DNA of 48,825 nt, taken from assembly GCA_965646445.1 (NCBI GenBank), contig CBFFZW010000026.1, positions 1 through 48,825 of the forward strand. The letters are read 5' to 3'. This DNA comes from UBA11524 sp965646445. Lineage in GTDB: Bacteria > Bacillota > Clostridia > Christensenellales > Aristaeellaceae. A program made the position numbers and the translations under genes. The notes under the pieces are model-generated. The model searched no databases. It worked only from the letters and a program-made list of their open reading frames with translations, and was not told where the DNA came from. Of the stretch, positions 15,902 to 24,900 are shown one piece after another. How positions within the stretch are numbered: position 1 is the first letter of the stretch; the number at the start of each line of letters is the position of its first letter.

Positions 15902-16309
15902 ATGCTCAAGAGCGGCTGCATTCATCCTGAAATCATGGCGGCCCTGGCCCTGTGCGGCCACGGCGACAGGATCCTGATCGCTGACGGCAACTACCCCCTG
16001 GCGCAGAAGTCCGGCGACGCCCGGAAGGTCTACCTGGGCCTGACGGCGGGGCAGCCCACCGTGACGGAGGTTCTTCAGGCGCTTCAGGCGGAGATCAACG
16101 TGGAAGCCGCCGTGGTGATGGATCCCGCCGATGGCACGGAGCCCGCGATCTTCGGGGAGTTCCGCGCGATGATGTCCGGCATCTCCCTGGACAAGCTGGG
16201 GCGCTATGAATACTACGCCGCCTGCCAGGAGCCGGGCGTCCGCCTGGCCATCGCCACCGGGGAGCAGCGGGTGTTCGCGAATCTGCTGATTACCGTGGGT
16301 GTGGCGTAA
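15902..16309 (+). CDS. RbsD/FucU-family sugar mutarotase
   Basis: A 135-residue protein of the RbsD/FucU fold, which interconverts anomers of free sugars such as ribose, fucose and related pentoses. The conserved start HPEIMAALALCGHGDRIL (8-25) includes His20 and Asp22, followed by IADGNYPL; the C-terminal half contains RYEYYAACQEPGVRLAIATGE. AGGAGG precedes the ATG by eight bases. It is the last gene of the operon, followed at once by a strong terminator (16323-16358). FucU subtypes act on L-fucose and other sugars with the same ring arrangement; D-arabinose is the pentose counterpart of L-fucose, which suits the pathway proposed for this operon (inference). Confidence 0.88.
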   Translation: MLKSGCIHPEIMAALALCGHGDRILIADGNYPLAQKSGDARKVYLGLTAGQPTVTEVLQALQAEINVEAAVVMDPADGTEPAIFGEFRAMMSGISLDKLGRYEYYAACQEPGVRLAIATGEQRVFANLLITVGVA

Positions 16310-16322
16310 ACGTCAATCATGA

Positions 16323-16358
16323 GGGCCCGCTTTGCCGGAAGGTAAGGCGGGCCCTTTC
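16323..16358 (+). terminator. Terminator of the ten-gene operon
   Basis: GGGCCCGC (16323-16330) pairs with GCGGGCCC (16347-16354), extended by TT/AA and a wobble pair, and is followed by TTTCTGT. It lies 14 bases after the mutarotase stop codon. Confidence 0.85.
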
Positions 16359-16444
16359 TGTGCCGCAATCTGCAAAAACCGGGCCGTTTTTTTGCATAAA
16401 AAGAAAATATTTCCACGCGAACGCCTCCCTTCCTCCGCGCTTCC

Positions 16445-16473
16445 TTGACACCCGCGCTTCAAAATGGTATGAT
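16445..16473 (+). promoter_or_regulatory. Consensus promoter of the polysaccharide precursor genes
   Basis: TTGACA (16445-16450), a 17-base spacer and TATGAT (16468-16473) are present, with TGG before the -10. The glycosylphosphotransferase gene begins 50 bases downstream. Confidence 0.85.
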
Positions 16474-16522
16474 AGTCGCAACAACAGGCGGACAACGAAG
16501 AAGGAAAGGACGGCTTGGCCGA

Positions 16523-17938
16523 ATGAACAAACTGATTCGACGGCTGCAGCGCCATCGAACCGCGCTGATGCTGGGCTTTTTCAGCTGCATGGTCTACGGC
16601 TGCCTGGCTCTGCTTTTCTTCGGCTTGATGAGCGTCAACAACAAGGCGCTGCTGAATCTTTCCCGAACGCTGGCGACCACGCTGCTGACTTATGTCGCCC
16701 TCAGCTGCGCCATGCACGCGGTTTATGGCGGTTACGCGGTGGGCAAGAAAAAGTGCAAGCCGGTGATTTCCTCCATGTCCCTGGCGACGCTGGTAACGGA
16801 TCTGGTGACGTATCTGCAATTGCAGATCATGAACGTGAACCCCAACAACCGTGCGCGTCTGGAGCTTTTTGGTCAGGATTTTCTGTGGCTTTTGCTGTGC
16901 ATGGTGTGCCAGATTCTGCTGATTGTTTTCTGGGTTCGGCTGGGCAACGGGATGTATTTCACCATCAATCCCCCCAGGCTCTGCCTGCTGGTGCTGGGGG
17001 ATGAGGGCCAGGAGGCACGGCTTCGGGGCAAGGTGGGCCGCTACGCCCTGCAATGGCGGGTGACGGACGTCTGCCTGTACAGCGCGCCGGATGTGGTGGA
17101 CAGGCTGCGTCAGTGCGAGCTGGTCTTCATCGGCAAGGTGCCGGAGCAGGCCAAGATGGTGCTGCTTCAGCATTGCTATGACTTGCATAGGGACGTGATG
17201 TGTCAGGCGGAGCTGCAGGACATCATGCTCTCCAACGCCCGCCAAATGGTGGTGGACGACGCGCCCTTCCTGGAGATGACCTACGGCAAAATGACCCTGG
17301 GGCAGCGGATCATCAAGCGCGGGATGGACATCGGCATTTCGCTGCTGGTGCTGATCGGCTTTTCCCCCCTGCTGCTGCTGATTGCCCTGTGCATCTATCT
17401 GGAGGACGGCGGCCCGGTGATTTTCCGCCAGCAACGGATGACGGTGAACGGCCGGGTCTTCTCCATCTGCAAGTTCCGCACCATGACCGTCATCGACAGC
17501 CTGAAGGCGAACCAGGTTTCCGCCACCACCGACGACGCGCGGATCACCCGGGTCGGCCAGGTGCTGCGCCGCTTCAGGCTGGATGAGCTGCCCCAGTTCT
17601 GGAACATCCTCCGGGGGGAGATGACCGTGGTGGGGCCCCGGCCGGAAATGCTGGAAAATGTGGCGCGCTACAAGCGGCAGCTGCCCGCCTTTGCCTATCG
17701 GGAGAAGATGAAGGCCGGGCTGACTGGCTATGCCCAGATTGAGGGCCGCTACAACACCACCCCGGAGGACAAGCTGATGCTTGACCTGATGTACATCGAG
17801 AGCTTCTCCCTGTGGGTGGACATCAAGCTGATTTTCCGCACCCTGACGGTGTTCTTCAAGTCGGACAGCACGGAGGGCTTCGCGCCGCCGCAGGTGAGCG
17901 GCGAGGCGGCGGAGGATCAGGGGAAAATCGGCGCGTAA
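16523..17938 (+). CDS. Polyprenyl glycosylphosphotransferase starting exopolysaccharide synthesis
   Basis: A 471-residue membrane enzyme that moves a sugar 1-phosphate from a nucleotide sugar onto undecaprenyl phosphate, the first step in building an extracellular polysaccharide. The N-terminal third holds four membrane helices (about 12-160) and is followed by a CoA-binding-like region. Next comes the catalytic bacterial sugar transferase domain (about 258-450), which starts KRGMDIGISLLVLI with its membrane hairpin and carries FRQQRM, CKFRTM, RLDELPQFWNILRGEM and GPRPEM. The ATG at 16523 follows the promoter. Earlier in-frame codons overlap the -10 and are excluded. The preceding ribosome site is weak. 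Glucose versus galactose cannot be assigned. No glycosyltransferases follow, so the rest of the pathway lies elsewhere. Confidence 0.9.
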   Translation: MNKLIRRLQRHRTALMLGFFSCMVYGCLALLFFGLMSVNNKALLNLSRTLATTLLTYVALSCAMHAVYGGYAVGKKKCKPVISSMSLATLVTDLVTYLQLQIMNVNPNNRARLELFGQDFLWLLLCMVCQILLIVFWVRLGNGMYFTINPPRLCLLVLGDEGQEARLRGKVGRYALQWRVTDVCLYSAPDVVDRLRQCELVFIGKVPEQAKMVLLQHCYDLHRDVMCQAELQDIMLSNARQMVVDDAPFLEMTYGKMTLGQRIIKRGMDIGISLLVLIGFSPLLLLIALCIYLEDGGPVIFRQQRMTVNGRVFSICKFRTMTVIDSLKANQVSATTDDARITRVGQVLRRFRLDELPQFWNILRGEMTVVGPRPEMLENVARYKRQLPAFAYREKMKAGLTGYAQIEGRYNTTPEDKLMLDLMYIESFSLWVDIKLIFRTLTVFFKSDSTEGFAPPQVSGEAAEDQGKIGA

Positions 17939-17976
17939 GGCTTGCCATTCACGCGACGGCGCAAGGAGGTACGCAC

Positions 17977-18882
17977 ATGAAATTGACGCTGCTCATCATG
18001 GCCGCGGGGCTGGGTTCCCGCTTCGGCGGGGACAAGCAGATCAGCAAAATCGGCCCCAATGGGGAAATTTTGATGGAATACTCCATCCATGACGCCCTGG
18101 TGGCGGGGTTCAACAAGGTGGTCTTCGTCATCAAGCGCGCCATGGCGGAGGAGTTCCGCCAGCTGGTGGGCGATAAAATCGCCGCCCGGTGCGAGGTTCA
18201 TTATGTTTACCAGGAGTACGATTCCCTGCCGGAAGGCTTTGTTCCCCCGGAGGGGCGCACCCGGCCCTACGGCACGGTTCACGCGGTGCTGACGGCCAAG
18301 GACGTGATTCATGAGCCCTTCGCCGTCATCAACGCCGACGACTACTACGGCAAGGAAGCCTTTGCCACCATGGCAGATTCTCTGCGTGGCATGGCGGGCA
18401 GGGAGGTCGCCGCCTCCATGGTGGCGTATTACCTGCGCAACACGGTCTCCGAGAACGGTACGGTGACCCGCGGCGTATGTGAGACCGACGCCCAGGGCCG
18501 CCTGGTGAAGGTCACGGAGACGTACAAAATCCAGCCCATGCCGGACGGCACCATCCGGGACACGCATTCCGACCCGGCGGGACGGGTGCTGGATCCCAAC
18601 GCGCTGGTGTCCATGAATTTCTGGGGCCTGACGCCCTGGTACTTCCGGGTGGCGGAGCGGGATTTCCGCGCGTTCCTGGCGGAGGGCGCGGGCGATCCCA
18701 TGAAGAAGGAATTTGTCCTGCCCACTCACATCGACGGGCTCATGCGCACCGACGGCCTTACCGTGGACGTGCTGTCCACCGGGGCGGCCTGGTTCGGCAT
18801 GACCTACCGGGAGGACAAGCCCCTGGTGGAGGCGGAGCTGCGCAAGCTGCACGCGGCGGGAGCGTATCCCGCGGCGCTGTAA
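17977..18882 (+). CDS. Sugar nucleotidyltransferase (NTP transferase family)
   Basis: A 301-residue cytoplasmic nucleotidyltransferase with the Rossmann-like start MAAGLGSRFGGDKQ (about 8-21), which binds the nucleotide and in which Arg and Lys are catalytic, and VINADDYYGKEAF (about 108-120) as the metal-binding region. The family makes UDP- or dTDP-sugars from NTP and a sugar 1-phosphate. The ATG at 17977 has AAGGAGG eight bases upstream. It lies 38 bases after the phosphotransferase gene in the same transcript and ends at the terminator at 18919-18957. It probably supplies the activated sugar for the phosphotransferase or GalE. The sequence is not a close match to classical GalU as I remember it, so the exact substrate is open. 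Confidence 0.85.
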   Translation: MKLTLLIMAAGLGSRFGGDKQISKIGPNGEILMEYSIHDALVAGFNKVVFVIKRAMAEEFRQLVGDKIAARCEVHYVYQEYDSLPEGFVPPEGRTRPYGTVHAVLTAKDVIHEPFAVINADDYYGKEAFATMADSLRGMAGREVAASMVAYYLRNTVSENGTVTRGVCETDAQGRLVKVTETYKIQPMPDGTIRDTHSDPAGRVLDPNALVSMNFWGLTPWYFRVAERDFRAFLAEGAGDPMKKEFVLPTHIDGLMRTDGLTVDVLSTGAAWFGMTYREDKPLVEAELRKLHAAGAYPAAL

Positions 18883-18918
18883 TGCCCAAGCGGCGGCATT
18901 AGATCAGATTTTTATCCC

Positions 18919-18957
18919 AACGGCTCTCCTGCGCTACTTGCAAAGGGAGCCGTTTTT
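18919..18957 (+). terminator. Terminator after the nucleotidyltransferase gene
   Basis: AACGGCTC (18919-18926) pairs with GAGCCGTT (18947-18954) and runs into five T (18953-18957). The promoter for galE overlaps its 3-prime arm. Confidence 0.8.
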
Positions 18958-18966
18958 GGGTACAAT
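18938..18966 (+). promoter_or_regulatory. Promoter of galE
   Basis: TTGCAA (18938-18943), a 17-base spacer and TACAAT (18961-18966) are present. It is embedded in the preceding terminator, so galE is transcribed separately. Confidence 0.7.
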
Positions 18967-19019
18967 GATAGCGGTCAGACGGCCTGCGCAATGGGCCGCT
19001 GAAAAGGAGGACAATGCCT

Positions 19020-20036
19020 ATGAGGATTTTGCTTACCGGCGGCGCGGGCTTCATCGCGACCCACACCTGCGTGGAGCTGATGGCGGCGGGCCATGATGTG
19101 GTGATCGTGGATAATTACGTCAACAGCCAGCCCGAGGCGGTGCGGCGGGTGGAGGAAATCGCCGGCCGTGCGGTGAAGGTGTATGAGGCCGACGTGTGCG
19201 ACAAGGAAGCCATGAACCGCGTTTTTGATGAGAATACCTTCGACGCGGTGATTCACTTCGCCGGCCTGAAGGCGGTGGGCGAATCCGTGCAGATCCCGTT
19301 GGCCTACTACCGCAACAACCTCGACTCCACCCTCACCCTGTGCGAGGTGATGGCGGCCCACGGCTGCAAGCGGCTGGTGTTCTCCTCCTCCGCCACCGTG
19401 TACGGCGACCCGGACGAGGTGCCGCTGCGGGAGGACATGTTCTGTAAGGGCTGCACCAATCCCTATGGCTGGACGAAGTACATGATCGAGAAGATCCTGC
19501 AGGGCGTGGTGGTGGCCGATCCCGAGTGGAGCGTGGTGCTGCTGCGCTACTTCAACCCCATCGGCGCCCATGAATCCGGCCGCATCGGCGAAAACCCCAA
19601 CGGCATTCCCAACAATCTGATGCCCTACATCACCAAGGTGGCGGCGGGCCAGCTGGAGAAGCTCACTGTCTACGGCAATGACTACAAGACCCACGACGGC
19701 ACCGGCGTCAGGGACTACATCCATGTGGTGGATCTGGCCAAGGGCCATGTGGCGGCCTGCGATTACGCCGCGAAGCACCAGGGGTGCGAGATCATCAACC
19801 TGGGCACCGGCGTGGGCTATTCCGTGCTGGATATCGTGAACACCTTTGCCCGGGTCAACGACATTCCGGTGCCCTATGTCATCGGCCCCCGCAGGGCGGG
19901 CGACATCGACGCCTGCTTTGCCGACCCGGCCAAGGCCAAGGCGCTGCTGGGCTGGGAAGCGACGAAGACCCTCGAGGACATGTGCCGGGACTCCTGGCGC
20001 TGGCAGACCAACAATCCCAACGGCTATCAGGCGTGA
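19020..20036 (+). CDS. galE: UDP-glucose 4-epimerase
   Basis: A 338-residue short-chain dehydrogenase/reductase-type epimerase interconverting UDP-glucose and UDP-galactose with bound NAD. The nucleotide-binding start is LLTGGAGFIATHT (4-16), the catalytic serine region SSSATVYG (122-129), and the catalytic pair Tyr149/Lys153 lies in NPYGWTKYM. RYFNPIGAHESG and NNLMPYITKVA are family hallmarks. The third glycine of the usual GxxGxxG is alanine here (GGAGFIA). The ATG at 19020 has GGAGG nine bases upstream; the ATG at 19014 is only three bases from it. The length is the family standard. It has its own promoter and terminator, near the phosphotransferase and nucleotidyltransferase genes, suggesting supply of UDP-galactose for surface polysaccharide or use of galactose. 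Confidence 0.95.
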   Translation: MRILLTGGAGFIATHTCVELMAAGHDVVIVDNYVNSQPEAVRRVEEIAGRAVKVYEADVCDKEAMNRVFDENTFDAVIHFAGLKAVGESVQIPLAYYRNNLDSTLTLCEVMAAHGCKRLVFSSSATVYGDPDEVPLREDMFCKGCTNPYGWTKYMIEKILQGVVVADPEWSVVLLRYFNPIGAHESGRIGENPNGIPNNLMPYITKVAAGQLEKLTVYGNDYKTHDGTGVRDYIHVVDLAKGHVAACDYAAKHQGCEIINLGTGVGYSVLDIVNTFARVNDIPVPYVIGPRRAGDIDACFADPAKAKALLGWEATKTLEDMCRDSWRWQTNNPNGYQA

Positions 20037-20043
20037 CAATACT

Positions 20044-20090
20044 GGCGCGCAGGCCCGTCCCGGAGCGGCGGGTCTCCGCGCCTTTCGTTT
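20044..20090 (+). terminator. Terminator after galE
   Basis: GGCGCG pairs with CGCGCC at the base, with AG/CT and CCCG/CGGG further in, followed by TTTCGTTT. It begins seven bases after the galE stop. Little room (24 bases) remains before the next gene, so that operon either relies on read-through or has an unseen promoter. Confidence 0.7.
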
Positions 20091-20114
20091 GATCGGGCGA
20101 AGGAGGCTGGACGG

Positions 20115-21965
20115 ATGAAGACGTGCTTTGCGGCCATCGGCGGCGCGGGGGCGAAGGCGGCCCGGGCCCTTGTTTACTGTGCGCTGGCGGGCGCCGTCCC
20201 GGCGGAGGACATCGACATCCTCCTGGTGGATACGGACGGACGGGATGCGGAGACTACCGCGCTCTTTGCGCGCTACGCCCGGGTGAAGCCCCTGCTGCCG
20301 GAGGATCGTCCGAGCCTGACCCTCCGCCGTTGGCCGGAGCACCCGCCCGAAGCCGGAAGCCTGGCCGAGCTGGCGCAGACCCCGGAGGATCAGCTGCTGC
20401 TGCGGGCGCTGCTGCCCCAGGCGGACAGGCGTCCCGGCGGCGCGGAGGGCTTCGGCGGGCAGGCGGACGGCGCGGCGCTGGTGCTGGCGGGCTTGCTGGG
20501 CAGCGGCAACGCTCAGCCGGAGGGGACCCTGGGAGAATGGCTGACGGCCCTGACGGCGGAGGACGCCCGGGTGGTGCTGTGCGGCTCGGCCATGGGCGGC
20601 ATGGGCGCGGCGGGGCTGACGGCCCTGGCGGAGCTCCTGCGGGAGCGGCTGCCCCGGGCGCGGATGGCGGCGGTGGCGTTGCTGCCCTATTTCCGGGCCC
20701 CGGAGGAAGCCGCGAATCGGGCGGCGGCGGCCCTGCGCCAGTGGAGCGAGGACGGCCTGTGCGACGCAGTGTACCTGCTGGGGCTGGAGCAGAGTGCCTA
20801 CGCCACGGCCCCGGAGGGCTGTCGGGAGGCGCGGCTGCCGGAATGGCTGGCGGCGCTGTGCGTCGCGGACTTTTTCCGGGAGGAGCGGCAGGGCTGCTTC
20901 ACCTGGCGGGTGCCCCTGGGCAGCCTGACGTGGGAGGCCTTCGGCCCGGAAGGGGAGCGGTACCGGCAGGGCTTCGGCCGCTTGACGCAGACTGCCGCGG
21001 CGCTTCGGCTGGACATGGGGGAGACCATCCGCCGGGGCCTCGCGGAGCCGCGCTGGCTGCGGGATCGCCTGATTCCCTGGTACGCGGGCTGCTTCGGCGG
21101 CGTCCGCCATTGGCCGGAGGAGCGGCGAAAGGCTGCTTTGGCGGACTTTACCGAGCTGACAACCCTGCTGGCCTCCTATGAGCGGTGGATGGGGGAGATC
21201 ATCGCCACCCTGCCCCCGGCCCTGCGCACCGGCAGCGCCATGGACGAGGCGGTGCGCCGGTCGGAGGAAAACTACCGGCAGCTGGCGCAGACGGCGGCGC
21301 AGCTGACGGTGATGCGCCAGGAGGCCGGGGCGGAGGGCTGGGGCCATCAGGCGATTCAGCGGGGCCAGGGCGTCACCGAGGAGGATGAGGCGCGGCAGGC
21401 GCTGGAACAGATGGATAAAGCGCTGTCCGGGCTGAAGGAGAGGCAGCGGGGCTTGGTGGAGCAAACCGGCGGACAGGCGCATCTGGCGATGCTCAGAGCC
21501 AGCGTCCGGCGCTTCCGCCAGGAGACAGAGCAGTTCCGCGGACAGTATCAGGAGGCGGCGGCGCACATCAGCCGCGCCGAAAGCAGCGGTTCGCCCGAAG
21601 GCCTGACGCGCATCACCGCTGCCCGGGCCAAGCTCAGGCGGATGGAGCGCAGCCTGCTGCTGCTGGAGGCCAGGTGTCAGCAGGCGGAGAGTGATCTGCG
21701 GGCGGCCATGGCGGAGAATGTCCGCGCCATCCCGCCGAAGGAAGCGGACGCCGCCGGGGCGGCATCGTGCGGCCTGTTTGATCCTGCCGTCTGGTCGGCG
21801 CGGGATCAGCGGCAGCTGGAACAGGTCTGGCCCTTGGCGGCTCCCGGCATGGCGGGCGTCACCCTGGCCCGCCGCAGGGAATCGCTGGCCCGGCTGGACG
21901 CGGGGGACGAGCCCCTGCGGGCCTTTGTGCGGGCCATGCTGAACGGAATGGAGGGCGAGGCATGA
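20115..21965 (+). CDS. Tubulin/FtsZ-like protein with C-terminal coiled coil
   Basis: A 616-residue protein that I read as a divergent member of the tubulin/FtsZ superfamily (the bacterial tubulin-like proteins sometimes annotated as Tubulin_2). Features in order: a glycine-rich IGGAGAKAA (8-16) at the end of strand 1, LLVDTDGRD (36-44) at strand 2, the key loop CGSAMGGMGAAG (156-167) in the place of the tubulin GGGTGSG signature, ALLPYF (188-193), and LPEWLAALCVADFF (241-254). The C-terminal part (about 390-560) is rich in Glu, Arg and Gln and has a coiled-coil pattern. The loop lacks the threonine of GGTGS, so nucleotide hydrolysis is uncertain. AGGAGG precedes the ATG. The stop overlaps the start of the actin-like gene (ATGA), implying coupled synthesis and a joint role. 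The biological function is unknown. Confidence 0.6.
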   Translation: MKTCFAAIGGAGAKAARALVYCALAGAVPAEDIDILLVDTDGRDAETTALFARYARVKPLLPEDRPSLTLRRWPEHPPEAGSLAELAQTPEDQLLLRALLPQADRRPGGAEGFGGQADGAALVLAGLLGSGNAQPEGTLGEWLTALTAEDARVVLCGSAMGGMGAAGLTALAELLRERLPRARMAAVALLPYFRAPEEAANRAAAALRQWSEDGLCDAVYLLGLEQSAYATAPEGCREARLPEWLAALCVADFFREERQGCFTWRVPLGSLTWEAFGPEGERYRQGFGRLTQTAAALRLDMGETIRRGLAEPRWLRDRLIPWYAGCFGGVRHWPEERRKAALADFTELTTLLASYERWMGEIIATLPPALRTGSAMDEAVRRSEENYRQLAQTAAQLTVMRQEAGAEGWGHQAIQRGQGVTEEDEARQALEQMDKALSGLKERQRGLVEQTGGQAHLAMLRASVRRFRQETEQFRGQYQEAAAHISRAESSGSPEGLTRITAARAKLRRMERSLLLLEARCQQAESDLRAAMAENVRAIPPKEADAAGAASCGLFDPAVWSARDQRQLEQVWPLAAPGMAGVTLARRRESLARLDAGDEPLRAFVRAMLNGMEGEA

Positions 21966-24900
21966 TGCGGCAGGAGCAGCGGCCCGGCATGATTCTGCTG
22001 CCGGACACGGCGGCGGAGGTTGTGCGCGGGGAGGCATGGGGCCTGGTGGAGACGGCGCCCCTGACGGCGGTGGCCGGGGCCATGGAGGCTGACGGCGTCG
22101 CGGCGGGGCCTGACATTCTGGGCAGTCTGCGCATGGCGGCGCGGGACGCCGCGTCCCCGGAGGGCGAGGCGGTCTGGCGGGGGTCGGTGGCCCTGGCGCT
22201 TTTGTGGGACACCTGGGCGGATACGCCCGTGCCCTTGGCCGTCCGGGAGGTGGAGGGGGATACGCCCCTTTCCGCCATGGTGCTGGCGGCGCGGCGGCCC
22301 CGCGACCGGGAAGAGCCACTGCGGCTGGTGACGCTGGGCGACCGTCTGCTGGGCGTGGCGCATCCGGCGCTGGGGCTGATCCCGCGCCCGGAGGATCTGA
22401 CGGAGTTTTTGCCCCCTCGGGTGAGCTGGTACCGGGCGGACGTCTTTGCCGACCCTACGCCCTGCCTGAATGAGCGCGACCGGGCGGTGCTGATCCGCCG
22501 GCTGTCGCTGCTCTCGGGGGAGGCGGCCCGCCGGTTTGCCGCGGCGCTTCTGCAGGAGGGCCTTCGTACCAGCAGGGCGCTGGCGGCCAGGGATGAGGCG
22601 GCGGTGCGGGCGCTCACCCTGCGGGCCCTGGCGGTGTGCGGCATGGCGGACGGCGGCTTCCCCGGGCTGACGGTGCGGGAGGAAAAGTACGCGGCGGCGT
22701 CGGAGAATCTGCTGCTGACGGCGCTGGCGTCATCGCCCCCTGACGAGCGGGCGGATGACCGCTGTCACCGCGTTTACTGCTGGCGGGGCGTGCCCTTCGC
22801 CCGCACCAGCGCGGCGACGGCCCTCGATGCCGCGGGGGTACCGGGAGAGCAGGACGCTCTTGAGGATATCGCTGGGGAGCTCGGGCTGCTTTCGATGTCC
22901 AACCGGTGGCAGCGGGAGACTGCCAAGGGGCTGACTGCCTTCATCCAGGCGGCGGAGGGCCGGGCGCTGTCCCCGGCGGCCCGGGAGGTGCTGACGGAGG
23001 CGAAGCTTGCCTGCACGGCGGCGGGGCAGGGATTGCAGGAACCGGTGAGGCTCACCTGGCCCTGGCCCTGGGACGGCGCCGCCGCGTGGCTGCTGCGCTC
23101 CTCCCTGGGCGACGACTGGGCGGATAGGAGGGAACCGCCCTTTTCCGACAGATTGACCCTCCTGCCCAACGCCGCCCCGGACGCCCTGGGCGACGCGGCG
23201 CTGAACGTTTCCTGCCGTCTGCCGCAGGCGCAGGCCGGGATGCCCTGCATGGTCGTCCCGCCGCTGTCCCCCGCGTGGGCGGCCCGGGTGGCCCGGGAGC
23301 CGGAATGCCTGCCGCCGCAGGGGTTCAGCTTCGCCGTCACGGCGGAGGACGGCGTGGAGGCCGCCATGACCATCCGGGGGAAGGACGAGGTCGTCGTCAG
23401 CCGTGTCTATGGCGAGGCGGAGCTGACGCTGCTTCAGCCGGAGGAAACGCCCACGGTGGCGGTCTGGCCGTCAGTGCGCTTTCCGGCGGAGAACTGGCGG
23501 GCCTATTTTGTGTACATCCACGGCATGAGCCTGAGCGTCCGGGCACTGCATGAGGGCCGGTGGACGCAGGCGGAGGAGCACCTGTGGTCGGTGCTGCGGA
23601 CGGATACCTTCCCCACGGCGCTGACGCTCCACCGGGAAGGACAGTGCCTGGGCGCGCTGCTGAATCTCCTGCCTGTTTTCCGCGCGGAAAAGGCGGGCGC
23701 GGCGGTGGCGGCGGTCGATCTGGGCCTGTCCGGCGTGGCGGTGGCGGTGGGCCTGGGCGAAGAAGCCTGCGCGCCCTTGAAGCTGCCGAACCTGGTCAGG
23801 ACACTTCTCCACGGCAGCCGCCCCGCCCCCTTCGGGGAGGAATTCCTGCCCCCGGAGCCCATGAACGGCATCCTGCCCGCCGTGGTTTCCATGACGCGGG
23901 AGGCCGAAGCGCCCATGCCCCTGCTGGACGGCCACATCGGTCCCTGCGATCAGCCTGAAAGAACCTATGCGGCGCTGAAATGGAGCCTTGACGCCGCGGA
24001 TCGCCGCGCCCGCCGGCTGCTGCTGCGTCAGACCATGCTGACGGCGGCGCTGGACGCGCGGATGCGGGGCGCGTCGCGGATTGGCTGGCGGGTGGCTCTG
24101 CCGGGACAGCTGGCGCAGCCTGCCAGGGAATCGCTGATGGCGGATGTGCGTGACGCCGCGCCGCTGGTGTCGGGGGATGCCTGCCTGCCGCTGGCCGTGC
24201 CCGCCGTCCTGGGCATGGAGGAGGGCGCGGCCCTGTCGGTCTACCTGCGGGAGCGCGTCTTCCGGCGGGGCAGCTTCATCGCCCTGGATGTGGGGGCGGA
24301 GCAGGCCTCCGTGACGCTGTGGCTCAGGGGCATGGGCCGTCCCTGCGGCGTGGTTCGGCTTCCGCTGGGCATTCACGCCATGGTGCTGGAGGACTGGGCG
24401 CGGCAGCCGGAGGGCTTCCGTGAGGACTTTGCCGCGCTGGCTCCCGGCCCGGCCCGCGTCCAGGTGGAGGCCATGGCGGATGCCGCGGCGGCCACCTCGC
24501 GTACCCTGCGGGACATGGAGCGCTGCCGCCTCCTGGCGGACGCATGCCTGGGCGGGCAGCTTCCGGCGCTGACGGAGGAAATGAACCGGCAGCTGGCCCA
24601 GGGCGGGATGACCTTGTCTCAGGCTCTGCTGCTGCTGGGCTTCGCGGTGCTGATGACCTCCGTCGGTCTGGTGCTGGAGCAGGCGCGGCAGGACGCGGCG
24701 GTGAACGACCGCCTGCCGTCAGCGCTGCCCCTGTGTCTGACGGGACGGGGCGCGCTGCTGCTTGCCGGCCTCCCGGATACGCTGAAGGTTCGGCTTTTGC
24801 GGTTTGCGCGCCTGGGCATGAACCCGGAGCACGCCGTCCGCCAGCTGCACCTGACCTTCTCCCAGGAGCCGAAAATGGAAATTGCCCTGGGGCTGGCCCA

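Noticed and set aside
3003..16309. Ordinary sialic acid (nan) operon
   Set aside because: NanE- and ROK-type NanK genes, NagA and NagB are absent, the aldolase loop is atypical, and the kinase, isomerase and mutarotase set fits a pentose better than N-acetylmannosamine.
18975..22319. A 1114-codon minus-strand frame across galE and the tubulin-like gene
   Set aside because: It has proline/arginine-rich low-complexity translation and lies wholly opposite genes with clear motifs. High third-position GC removes stop codons on the opposite strand.
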